This document shows positions 27,490-35,933 of a stretch of DNA of 64,000 bases, piece after piece. The number at the start of each line of letters is the position of its first letter. Positions within the stretch are counted from its first letter, which is position 1. Made by a program: the position numbers and the translations under genes. Under the pieces are notes generated by a model. The model had not been told where the DNA came from, did not search any database, and saw only the letters and a list, made by a program, of their open reading frames with translations. The stretch spans positions 248,001 through 312,000 of the forward strand of contig CAVUAD010000005.1 in assembly GCA_963739355.1 (NCBI GenBank), in the 5' to 3' direction. The stretch is from JAWVFM01 sp963739355 (GTDB taxonomy: Bacteria; Actinomycetota; Thermoleophilia; Solirubrobacterales; 70-9).

Positions 27490-28733
27490 TTGATCCTGAT
27501 CGGCCGGCGCGTGCGTCCACTCCACCGGGTACGCGAGCGACCCGCAGGCGATGATCGTCCCCTGCCCGCTCATCAAGCGGGGAACCGACGCCACGGTCCC
27601 GAGGCCGCCCGGGTTGGTGAGGCTGATCGTGGTGCCCTGGAAGTCGTCCGCGCTGAGCTTGTTCTCGCGCGTCTTCGTGATGAGCTCCTCGTAGTAGGCG
27701 TGGAAGCCGGCGAAGTCGAGGCCGTCCGAGCCCTTGATGCAGGGAACCATGAGGCTGCGAGCCCCCTTGCGCTCAACGTCGACGGCGATCCCGAGGTTGA
27801 CCGCGCCGGGCTCGACCACGAACGGCTTCCCCTCGCGGACCTCGAACGAGCGCCCCATCACCGGCCACTCGCCGGCCGCCTTGACGATCGCCCAGGCGAT
27901 CAGGTGCGTGAACGAGACCTTCATGCCACGCTCCTTGAGGACGCCGTTGAGCGCCTTGCGCTTGGCGTCGAGGACGTCCACCGGCACGGTCCGGAACGAC
28001 GTTGCGGTGGGGACCGCGAGGCTCTCGTTCATCGCCTGCGCGAGCATCCCCGCCGGCCCGCGGAGCGGCTTCGAGACACCGCCTGCCGGCTGCGCCGCTC
28101 CAGGTCCGCTGCCGTCAGGGCCTGTGGAAGGCTGGCCGTTGGCGGCATCGAGAACGTCGGCCTTCGTCACCTTGCCGCCCGATCCGGTCCCCTGGACCGA
28201 GCCGATGTCGACGCCGGCGGCGGCGGCCGCGCGGCGGGCGACCGGAGTGGCTCGCCCGTCGGACCCATTGCCGGCGGCCGGAGTCTCGGTCGCTCCGGAC
28301 CGCGGGCCGCGGCGGACCGCGGACTGCTCCGGAGCGGCGCCGTTGCCGCCGGATGCCCCGGCGGCCATCTCGGCGAGCGGCTGGCCAACCGTGACGACGT
28401 CGTCCGGCTCGACGAGAAGCTTCGTGATGACTCCGGCGGTGGGCGCCGGGACCTCGGCGTCGATCTTGTCGGTCGAGATCTCGATGACCGTGTCGCCCTC
28501 GGCGACCTCCTGGCCCTCGGACACGTGCCACTCGAGCACCGTCCCCTCGGTGACCGACTCGCCCATCTCGGGCATCGCGAGGACGACGGTTTCGCCGCCT
28601 GCGCTCGCGCTCGCGGACGAATCCGCGCCATCGGACTCCTGAAGTCTCTCGGCCTCGTCCTGGTGCTCCAGGGGATCGGTCCCGCCGCCGATGTCCTGGT
28701 CCCCCTCGCCGGTGCCGCCCTCGGTGAGCCCCG
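27490..28733 (-). CDS. dihydrolipoamide succinyltransferase E2 part: second lipoyl domain, E3-binding domain, catalytic domain (frameshifted at both ends)
   Basis: In this frame a lipoyl domain (MPEMGESVTEGTVLEWHVSE, lipoyl-Lys in STDKIDAEVPAP) is followed by a Gly/Ala/Pro-rich linker. A peripheral-subunit-binding domain (TPVARRAAAAAGVDIGSV, TGSGGKVTKADVL) and most of the chloramphenicol-acetyltransferase-like E2 core come next (SFTHLIAWAIVKA; GTTISLTNPGGLGT; GTIIACGSLAYPVEW). The final DHR active-site motif lies in the E1 frame. The N-terminal lipoyl domain lies in a third frame. The frame shifts at a C4G5 run at 28729-28737 and at about 27495. Unlike mycobacterial Kgd, the whole E2, including lipoyl and E3-binding modules, is joined to E1. 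Confidence 0.85.
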
Positions 28734-29050
28734 GGGGCGTCTGCGGTCCGGGAATCGCCGGTGCCGTCGCCGGATGAGCCGTTGCTGGAGGACGCGTCGC
28801 CGTTGGGGTCGAGCTCGGCGAGCGCCTGCCCCACCTGGACGACGTCGTCCACGTCGACGAGGAGCTTCGTGACGACGCCGCTGGCCGGGGCCGGCACCTC
28901 GGCGTCGATCTTGTCGGTAGAGACCTCGACGATCGTGTCGCCCTCAGAGACGGCCTGACCCTCTGAAACATGCCATTCGAGCACCGTTCCCTCGGTCACC
29001 GACTCGCCCATCGCGGGCATCTGGACCTCGACTGTGGCGACCTCCGCCAT
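28730..29050 (-). CDS. first lipoyl domain of the E2-E1 fusion (N-terminal segment before frameshift)
   Basis: The gene begins with ATG at 29050, with TAGACT 9 nt upstream, and encodes a complete lipoyl domain: VQMPAMGESVTEGTVLEWHV, lipoyl-Lys in VSTDKIDAEVPAP. A Ser/Gly linker follows until the frame is lost at 28729-28737. It is nearly a duplicate of the second lipoyl domain. Correcting two single-base insertions over 24615-29050 restores one 1477-residue reading frame. Confidence 0.82.
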
Positions 29051-29161
29051 GCCCTTCTGAGTCTAAGACCTCGACCTGCCCGGCGGTGCGGGCGGATCGG
29101 CCGCTGGGGAGGGCCTTTCAGCCCCGCCGCGGACCGGGTTCGCGCCCGTGGCCGCGCGCGG

Positions 29162-29923
29162 TCAGCGCGCGACGGTGCTGCGGTACCGGGCCGTGGAGAG
29201 CACCGCGAACACGGCCGCGATGCCAACGCACCAAAGCAGCGCAAACCCGACGTCCGTGCCCGCCGGCGTGCCGATCCACAGCGAGCGCAGCGCGTCGATG
29301 ATCGTGGTGAAGGGGTTCGCGTTGGCGATCGCCTGGATGACCGCCGGCATCGAGTCCGTGGGCACGTAGGCCGAGGAGACGAAGGTCAGCGGGAAGATGA
29401 TGATCGTGATGATCGCGGAGGCGGACTCCGGCGAGGACGCGATCAGCCCGAAGAAGCAGTAGACCCAGGACATCGCGTACCCGAAGAGGAGGACGAGGCC
29501 GGCGCCGGCGACGACCTCCCCGATGGGCGAGGAGAAGTTGAAGCCGACGGCGAAGCCGAAGCCGACCATCGTGACCATCGCGATCACGTTCATCGCCACG
29601 TCGCTGAAGGTGCGGCCCGCGAGCACGGCCGAGCGCGCCATCGGAAGCGCGCGGAAGCGGTCGATGAGGCCCTTGCGCAGGTCGTCCGCGATGCCCAGGG
29701 CGGTCGCGTAGCCCGTGAACGCGATCATCTGGACGACGATCCCGGGCAGGAAGAAGTCGATGTAGTCGAAGCCGGGGGTCTGGATCGCGCCGCCGAAGAC
29801 GTACGTGAACAGGACGACGAACATGATCGGCTGGACCGTGACGCCGACCAGCAGGTCGGGCTGCCGCGGCAGGCGGCGCAGGTTGCGCTTGGCCAGCAGG
29901 AGAGCGTCGGCAAGTGCGGGCAT
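29162..29923 (-). CDS. ABC-2 type exporter permease (DrrB-like)
   Basis: A 253-residue membrane protein with six hydrophobic segments. It opens with LADALLLAKRNLRRLPRQPD and has the PGIVVQMIAFTGYATALGIADDL...GLIDRFRALPM block of the daunorubicin-type ABC-2 permease family. Its ATG overlaps the ATPase stop by one base (TGATG). With the ATPase it would export a drug, lipid or polyketide-like molecule. Substrate unknown. Confidence 0.88.
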   Translation of the reverse strand: MPALADALLLAKRNLRRLPRQPDLLVGVTVQPIMFVVLFTYVFGGAIQTPGFDYIDFFLPGIVVQMIAFTGYATALGIADDLRKGLIDRFRALPMARSAVLAGRTFSDVAMNVIAMVTMVGFGFAVGFNFSSPIGEVVAGAGLVLLFGYAMSWVYCFFGLIASSPESASAIITIIIFPLTFVSSAYVPTDSMPAVIQAIANANPFTTIIDALRSLWIGTPAGTDVGFALLWCVGIAAVFAVLSTARYRSTVAR

Positions 29924-30897
29924 CAGGCTGCCTCCTCGTCTTCGGTCGGCTCGGCCTCGCGGCCGGTGAGGGTCAGGAAGACGTCGTCGAGACTGGGGCG
30001 GCGAAGCGCGAGGTCGAGGACCTCCACACCGGCGGCGTCAAGGCGGCGCAACGCGTCGACGCTCGCCCCGTCGCCATGCGCGATGGTCGCGCGCAGGACG
30101 CCGTCGCGCAGCGCCGGCGCCTCGCTTCCCATCGCCGCGAGCGCTGCGCTCGCCTGATCGGCCTGGCGCTCGTCGGCGAGCCGAACCTCGAGCAGGTCGC
30201 CGCCAACCCGGTCCTTCAGCTCGGACCCGGTGCCCTGGGCGATCACGCGGCCGTGGTCGATGACGACGATCTCGTCGGCGAGGCGGTCGGCCTCCTCCAG
30301 GTACTGGGTGGTGAGGAGCAGCGTTGTCCCGGCGGCGACGCGGTTCGAGATGGTCTCCAGCAGGCCGAGCCGGCTGCGAGGGTCGAGGCCCGTCGTCGGC
30401 TCGTCCAGGAAGAGGACCGGCGGGTCCGCGACCAGCGCGGCCGCCAGGTCGAGCCGCCGGCGCATTCCGCCCGAGTAGGTGCCGACAAGCCGGTTCGACG
30501 CGTCGACCAGGTCGAAGCGCTCGAGCAGCTCGCTCGTGCGGGCGCGGGCCTGTGCCGCGCCGAGCCTGTAGAGCCGCGCGAAGAGCTCGAGGTTCTCGCG
30601 CCCGGTCAGGCTCTCGTCGACGGCCGCGTACTGCCCCGCGAGCCCGATCTGCGCGCGCAGCTCCGCCGCGTCGGACACCACGTCCAGGCCGAGGACGCTT
30701 GCGGACCCGCCATCCGCGCGGAGCAGGGTCGTCAGGATCCGCACGATCGTGGTCTTGCCGGCGCCGTTCGGCCCGAGCAGCGCCAGGACGCTGCCGCGGG
30801 GCACAGTCAGATCGACGCCGTCCACGGCGCGGACGTCGCCGTAGGTCTTGACCAGGCCCCGGGCCTGGACGCCTGTCTCTTGCTCGGGTGCGCTCAT
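29923..30897 (-). CDS. ABC exporter ATP-binding protein (DrrA-like)
   Basis: A 324-residue ATPase. The chosen ATG is at 30897, before VQARGLVKTYGDVRAVDGV. Walker A is GPNGAGKTT, the signature YSGGMRRRLDLA and Walker B PPVLFLDEPTTGLD, with a C-terminal DrrA-type regulatory domain ending SLDDVFLTLTGREAE. It is translationally coupled to the permease and forms a two-gene multidrug/antibiotic-exporter-like unit. The divergent neighbour is a secreted subtilase. Confidence 0.9.
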   Translation of the reverse strand: MSAPEQETGVQARGLVKTYGDVRAVDGVDLTVPRGSVLALLGPNGAGKTTIVRILTTLLRADGGSASVLGLDVVSDAAELRAQIGLAGQYAAVDESLTGRENLELFARLYRLGAAQARARTSELLERFDLVDASNRLVGTYSGGMRRRLDLAAALVADPPVLFLDEPTTGLDPRSRLGLLETISNRVAAGTTLLLTTQYLEEADRLADEIVVIDHGRVIAQGTGSELKDRVGGDLLEVRLADERQADQASAALAAMGSEAPALRDGVLRATIAHGDGASVDALRRLDAAGVEVLDLALRRPSLDDVFLTLTGREAEPTEDEEAA

Positions 30898-31119
30898 CTC
30901 GCCTGCCCTCCGCGGCCCCGATAATCCTTCCAGTCCACGTAAACCTCTGTATTCCGGCTGGACACGGCCACCGATCGACATGGGGCCGACCATCGCAGCC
31001 CCGTGGCTCCGCGAACAGCGTGTTAGCAGGCATGCCCGGGTTCGGTTAACCGCCTGGCACGCCGCGAACGGCGCTCGGGGCGAGTTCGCGCAATTGGCGC
31101 AGGCGGGACGGATCCGGTT

Positions 31120-31125
31120 TAGGTT
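31120..31125 (+). promoter_or_regulatory. start-proximal -10 hexamer TAGGTT (subtilase)
   Basis: TAGGTT lies 9 nt before the subtilase ATG; TTGGCG is present upstream at 31094-31099 but with a long spacer of about 20 nt. The rest of 30898-31119 shows no coding signal. Confidence 0.4.
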
Positions 31126-31134
31126 TGTCCCTGC

Positions 31135-34100
31135 ATGGAGGCACGGGGAGCCGGCAGGACCAGCATCGCCTTCGGGCTTGGAGCGCTGCTCCTGCTCGCG
31201 GCCGCCGTCGCCCTCGCTCCCGCCGCGTTCGGCGCACCGCGCGACTTCGAAAACCCGGCGTCGCACAACACCGCGCAGCAGTTCACGCCCGCCAGCGTTC
31301 AGCGTGCCGACACGCCGGACGACCCGGGTTACGACGGGGCGGAGCCCGACGACCCCGACAACGTCGGCGACACGAACCTCTACGACGAGCGCTTCGACCT
31401 CTTCGGCTTCCCCTCGGAGCTCAGCGAGCTCACCGCGATCTACGGCGCCGGGCCGAACGTGGGCAAGCCCCAGATTTCCGGCTTCAACGCGGCCGGCGCC
31501 TGGAAGCTCGATCGCGGCAACCCCAGCGTCGCGATCGCGATCCTCGACACCGGGATCAAGTGGGACAAGGAGGACCTGCGGACCCAGATCAAGCTGAGCA
31601 AGGGCGAGCTGCCGGTGCCCCGGCACGGCCGGGCGACGGCCAGCTCGGACCCCGCGAGCGTCCCCGCCGGTAACTGCGACCAGATGCAGGACGCCTACGA
31701 CGCCAACGGCGACGGGGCGTTCAACGTCCTCGACTACGTCTGCGACAGCCGCGTCTCGCCGGGCGATGGCGCCCACGGCGACCCCTCCAAGCTTGACGCC
31801 GAGGACCTGATCGCCGCGTTCTCGGACGGCACCGACGACGACGCCAACGGCTTCGTCGACGACATCGCGGGTTGGGACTTCTTCGACAACGACAACAACC
31901 CCTACGACGCGTCGAGCTACTTCGCGGCCTCGAACCACGGCTCCGGGCGCGCCGAGAACGCGGCGGAGCGGGGCAACGACGCCCAGGGCGATATCGGCAC
32001 CTGCCCGCACTGCCAGATCCTGCCGATTCGCACCTGGGACACCTTCGTCTCGGACGGCAACAACTTCGGCATGGGGATCCTCTACGCCACCGACAACGGG
32101 GCGAGCGTGATCGAGGGGGCCAACGGCAGCCTCTACCACTCCGCGTTCGCCGAGGCGGCCTCCAACTACGCCTACCAGCACGGCGTGGTCCAGACCTTCT
32201 CCGGCGACGACCTCAACACCGGCAACCACAACTACCCGGCCAATTACGGCCACGCCATGCTCATCCAGGGGACGGTGCCTGACACCATCGGCCTGGGGAC
32301 GGACCCCGGCCAGGCCGCGGCGCTCTTCGGCGGTCTCTGCACCCTCGCGCTCTGCATCGGCAGCGACGTCCCGCCCGGCACGTTCTTCCGCGGGGCGAAC
32401 ACCACTCAGTACGGCGGCAAGAGCTCGATCTCCATGGAGGGGCCGACCGGCTCCGAGAACACGGGCAAGGCGGCCGGCGCCGCGGCGCTGGTGATCAGCG
32501 CCGCCAAGGACGCCAGCCCCCCGGTGGACCTCGCGCCCGACGAGACCCGTGAGATCCTCGAGCAGACCGCGGAGCGCGTCCTCACGGGCAACACCGCGGG
32601 CGTGCTCGGCATCCCCGATCCCGCCGCGAACCCGGCGGCGGACCCCGAGGACCAGTGGACCTCGCACTTCGGCTGGGGCCGCGTGAACCTCGGCGCCGCG
32701 GTGCAAGCCGCCCACGACGCGGAGCTCCCGCCGCAGGCGGCAATCGATTCACCGGACTGGTACGCGCCGGTGGGCGGCCCCACCCTCCACGTCACGGGCC
32801 GGGCGACCGCGCCGCACGCCACCGGAGGCTTCACGTGGAAGCTCGAGTGGGGCGTGGGCGAGGCGCCCACGAGCTGGACGACCGCGGCGAACGGCAGCTC
32901 CTCGGGAACGGTCACCAACTTCGGGAACATCGACCTGAGCGCGGTCAGGGCGGCGATCGCCGCCGCACCGCCGCCCCCGCCCGACACCGGAGGGCCGAGC
33001 TTCTCGGCCGTCTCGCCGAACCCCTTCGCGAACGAGTTCACCGTCCGCCTCACCGTCTCGGACCCGGACGTGTCGATCCAGGGGATCGACCGGCGCGTCC
33101 TCACCTCGGTGAACGACGCCACGCTTCGCAGCGGCTTCCCGAAGCGCATGGGGACCGGCGGCGAGGCACCGCTCCGGTACGCGGACCTGAACGGCGACAA
33201 CCTCCAGGAGCTCATCGTCCCGACGGAGGACGGCAAGGTCCACGCGTACGAGCCCGACGGCTCCGAGCTCGCCGGCTGGCCGGTGAAGACGCAGGTCCAG
33301 ACCTCGGCGCAGGGCCATGACACGGCTCCCGGTTTCGCCGCGCTGGAGCAGTCCACGCCGCCGCGCGAGCCGCCGCGCGGCCCGGTGATCGCCGACCTCG
33401 ACGACGACGGCCAGCCGGAGGTGATCGACACGGCGGGAACCCACATCTACGCCTGGGAGCCGAACGGCAAGCTCCGGCAGGGCTTCCCGGTCAGCTCGAA
33501 CCTCGGCTTCTGCGGGGCCTCGCTGGAGAGCCAGCCCCTCGGCCACCCCAAGTGCGGGTTCCTCGCAAGCCCCGCGGTGGGCCGCCTGGAGGGGCAGTCG
33601 AAGCCGCTCGACATCGTCGCTCCGGCGCTGGACGGCCACCTCTACGGGTTCGACGGCGACGGCAACCCGCTGCCGGGCTTCCCCGTGAAGCTTCAGGACA
33701 GCTCCGTGGCACCGGCGGACCGGATGACCGCGGAGTCCATCAACGAGCCGGCGATCGGCGACCTGAACGGCGACGGCAAGGACGACGTGGTCGTCGCGAC
33801 CAATGAGACCTACGACGCGGCTTCGGCGGACCCGATGCCCGGCGACGGGTGCGGCTCCACCGTGTCCGACCTGCTCGCGAGCGCGGCCGGCGGATCATCG
33901 CGGGTCTATGCCGTCAGCGGCGCGAGCGGGAGCTTCCTCCCCGGCTGGCCGATCAAGCTGAACGGCGCGATCCAGGACACGCTGCCGCTGATCGGCCCCG
34001 GCCAGGATCCGGCGCTCGCCAAGATCGGCGGGCAGGAGACCGTGATCGCCTCGACGACGGGGTCCACCACCGTCGGCGAGTACGACACCCAGGGCAACAT

Positions 34101-35358
34101 GGTTCGCGGCACCGAGCAGTGCGCTGACGGCGACGCGTCCGACGCGACCGACAGGGCCGGCTCGGTCAACCTCTTCGAGTCGGCCTCGGTCGGGAAGCTG
34201 CTGCCCACCGGCGGCCCCGACATCGTCAAGTACGGCCTCACCGTCAGCGACCTTGCGAATCTCCTCCTGGTGGGCCAGAACCTGCCCTACAACCACCTGA
34301 TCGGCGCCTACGAGGGCACCACCGGGCAGGCGCTGCCGGCCTTCCCGCGGGTCACCGACGACTTCCAGTTCCTCTCCTCCTCGGATGTGGCGAACGTCGA
34401 CGGCGGGCCAGAGAACCAGGTGGTCGCCGGGACCGGGCTGGGCTTGGTCCACGCCTACGACGGCGTCACGGGCCTCGACGCGCCGGGCTTCCCGAAGGTG
34501 ACGGGCGGCTGGCTGTTCGCGCCGGCGGCGTTCTCAAACGACGGGCGGATGGCCGACATCACGCGCGAGGGCTATCTCTTCCAGTGGAACCTGCCCGACC
34601 TCCCGCCGTGCCAGAGCGAGTGGCCGTCGTTCCGCCACGACCAGCAGCAGAGCGGCAACTACGACCGTGACGGAACGCCCCCGAACGCTGCGACCGCGCT
34701 CGCGATCGCCGGAGAAACGCTCGACTTCAAGACGCCCGGGGACGACTACGGCTGCGGCACGGCGGCCAAGCTCCAGGTTGCCACCTCGAACGACCCGATC
34801 AAGTCCGCGGACTTCGGCAAGGCCGACCGGCTCGCCGGCGTTCCCGCGCCGGCCCCGGCCGGGACGAAGCAGCATTTCGCGCTGCCGGCGCACCAGCGCT
34901 ACGTGGCGATCCGCGCCATCGACGACGCGGGCAACGTCGGCCCGGCGGCCGACATCGACACCGGCGGTGGCGGCGGCGGCCATCCGGCATGTGGCAACGT
35001 GATCCACGGCGACGCGGGCGACAACGATCTCCGCGGCACCCGGTTCGGCGACAAGATCGCCGGCCGTAACGGCAACGACACGATCCATGGCCTGCGCGGC
35101 AGGGACTGTCTCTCGGGCGGCGCGGGGCGGGACAAGCTGGACGGTGGCGTGGGGGCGGACCGGCTGAAGGGCGGTAAGGGGGCCGACCGGATCCGGGCCG
35201 CTTCCAAAGATCGTGCGAACGCCGGACCCGGCCGCGATCACGTGCTGGTGGCTGGACACCCGGCGCGGGTGGCGTGCGGCCCGGGCCGCGACGTCGCGAT
35301 CGTCCCCAAGCACGCGAAGCTCAAGCTCCACGGCTGCGAGAAGGTCCGCCGCAGCTGA
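31135..35358 (+). CDS. large secreted subtilisin-family (S8) peptidase with FG-GAP repeats and RTX-like tail
   Basis: A 1407-residue exported protein with a signal peptide ending ...APAAFGAP. The peptidase domain has candidate triad Asp138 (IAILDTGIKWD), His268 (SNHGSGRAE, where the family normally has HGTxVAG) and Ser440 (TGSENTGKAAGAAAL, in place of GTSMAAPHVAG), with an oxyanion Asn in EGANGSLYHS. An EF-hand/dockerin-like DANGDGAFNVLDY lies between Asp and His. Then come several FG-GAP-type calcium sites (DLNGDNLQELIV, DLDDDGQPEVID, DLNGDGKDDVVV) and a C-terminal RTX-like Gly/Asp nonapeptide tail (GRNGNDTIHGLRGRDCLSGG). It would be a calcium-stabilised surface or extracellular protease. 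The altered motifs leave activity open. Confidence 0.85.
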   Translation: MEARGAGRTSIAFGLGALLLLAAAVALAPAAFGAPRDFENPASHNTAQQFTPASVQRADTPDDPGYDGAEPDDPDNVGDTNLYDERFDLFGFPSELSELTAIYGAGPNVGKPQISGFNAAGAWKLDRGNPSVAIAILDTGIKWDKEDLRTQIKLSKGELPVPRHGRATASSDPASVPAGNCDQMQDAYDANGDGAFNVLDYVCDSRVSPGDGAHGDPSKLDAEDLIAAFSDGTDDDANGFVDDIAGWDFFDNDNNPYDASSYFAASNHGSGRAENAAERGNDAQGDIGTCPHCQILPIRTWDTFVSDGNNFGMGILYATDNGASVIEGANGSLYHSAFAEAASNYAYQHGVVQTFSGDDLNTGNHNYPANYGHAMLIQGTVPDTIGLGTDPGQAAALFGGLCTLALCIGSDVPPGTFFRGANTTQYGGKSSISMEGPTGSENTGKAAGAAALVISAAKDASPPVDLAPDETREILEQTAERVLTGNTAGVLGIPDPAANPAADPEDQWTSHFGWGRVNLGAAVQAAHDAELPPQAAIDSPDWYAPVGGPTLHVTGRATAPHATGGFTWKLEWGVGEAPTSWTTAANGSSSGTVTNFGNIDLSAVRAAIAAAPPPPPDTGGPSFSAVSPNPFANEFTVRLTVSDPDVSIQGIDRRVLTSVNDATLRSGFPKRMGTGGEAPLRYADLNGDNLQELIVPTEDGKVHAYEPDGSELAGWPVKTQVQTSAQGHDTAPGFAALEQSTPPREPPRGPVIADLDDDGQPEVIDTAGTHIYAWEPNGKLRQGFPVSSNLGFCGASLESQPLGHPKCGFLASPAVGRLEGQSKPLDIVAPALDGHLYGFDGDGNPLPGFPVKLQDSSVAPADRMTAESINEPAIGDLNGDGKDDVVVATNETYDAASADPMPGDGCGSTVSDLLASAAGGSSRVYAVSGASGSFLPGWPIKLNGAIQDTLPLIGPGQDPALAKIGGQETVIASTTGSTTVGEYDTQGNMVRGTEQCADGDASDATDRAGSVNLFESASVGKLLPTGGPDIVKYGLTVSDLANLLLVGQNLPYNHLIGAYEGTTGQALPAFPRVTDDFQFLSSSDVANVDGGPENQVVAGTGLGLVHAYDGVTGLDAPGFPKVTGGWLFAPAAFSNDGRMADITREGYLFQWNLPDLPPCQSEWPSFRHDQQQSGNYDRDGTPPNAATALAIAGETLDFKTPGDDYGCGTAAKLQVATSNDPIKSADFGKADRLAGVPAPAPAGTKQHFALPAHQRYVAIRAIDDAGNVGPAADIDTGGGGGGHPACGNVIHGDAGDNDLRGTRFGDKIAGRNGNDTIHGLRGRDCLSGGAGRDKLDGGVGADRLKGGKGADRIRAASKDRANAGPGRDHVLVAGHPARVACGPGRDVAIVPKHAKLKLHGCEKVRRS

Positions 35359-35359
35359 T

Positions 35360-35556
35360 CTAGAGCGTCCTGGCGCGGGGTAGCCCGCGCAGGAGGTTGT
35401 GCGCGATTCCCTTCAGGGTGCGCTTGCCGTAGTCGTGACCTTGGGTCGGACTCGGTCAGGATCGCCAGCGAGATCCGCTCGCCCTGGCTCTTCAGCAGGG
35501 CGATCTGGTGATCGACGGCGCCGGTGCCGCTGCCCCAGCCGCCCTTGAAGCGCCTG
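35360..35556 (-). pseudogene. C-terminal relic of a beta-lactamase-like serine hydrolase
   Basis: On the minus strand RFKGGWGSGTGAVDHQIALL and GERISLAILTESDP, then in the next frame GHDYGKRTLKGIAHNLLRGL ending at a stop at 35362-35360, together match the C-terminal strand-helix of class A beta-lactamase-related hydrolases. The two halves are split by one extra base at about 35438-35445. The N-terminal part with the Ser-x-x-Lys motif is absent, replaced by the zinc-ribbon gene. It is a truncated, frameshifted fragment. Confidence 0.5.
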
Positions 35557-35574
35557 TGGCTGCAACGGCTCTCG

Positions 35575-35880
35575 TCAAACGATGCGCGCCACCAATTGCG
35601 CCTCGTTGCCGAGCGTGTCGTAGACATCACGCGCGAGGAACTCTCGCGAGCGCGCGGCGTGGCCGCAGAAGCCGCAGGCGACCACCGCGCCGGCGGGGAT
35701 CGCGGTGGTCGCGGCCAGCGGCAGATCGCAGCTCGGGCAGATCAGCGCGCCGTGGGCGACAACCTCGACGCCCTCGCGCATGATCCGCCGCTCGAGTCCG
35801 GCCTCGGCGCCCGCGGCGCGGCCGAGCTTGACGTCGGGCCGGCCGGGGTCCCCGGGGTCGAAGGCGATGCGGAAGGCCAT
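35575..35880 (-). CDS. small zinc-ribbon protein
   Basis: A 101-residue cytoplasmic protein with two Cys pairs, ICPSCDLP and ACGFCGHA, spaced 20 residues apart as in a zinc ribbon. The ATG at 35880 has TACACT 8 nt upstream, consistent with leaderless transcription. Its 3' end abuts the hydrolase relic. It diverges from the SDR-SDR fusion. Function unknown; nucleic-acid or protein binding is typical of such modules. Confidence 0.65.
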   Translation of the reverse strand: MAFRIAFDPGDPGRPDVKLGRAAGAEAGLERRIMREGVEVVAHGALICPSCDLPLAATTAIPAGAVVACGFCGHAARSREFLARDVYDTLGNEAQLVARIV

Positions 35881-35933
35881 TACCCAAAAGTGTAAGGTCG
35901 GCCCACCGCGTCCAGCCCCCGGAGGTCATCGAG

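Noticed and set aside
28115..28971. A separate gene for each lipoyl-containing frame of the 2-oxoglutarate dehydrogenase locus.
   Set aside because: Each frame makes sense only over part of the domain chain and runs into Arg-rich nonsense after the junction, so they are segments of one broken gene.
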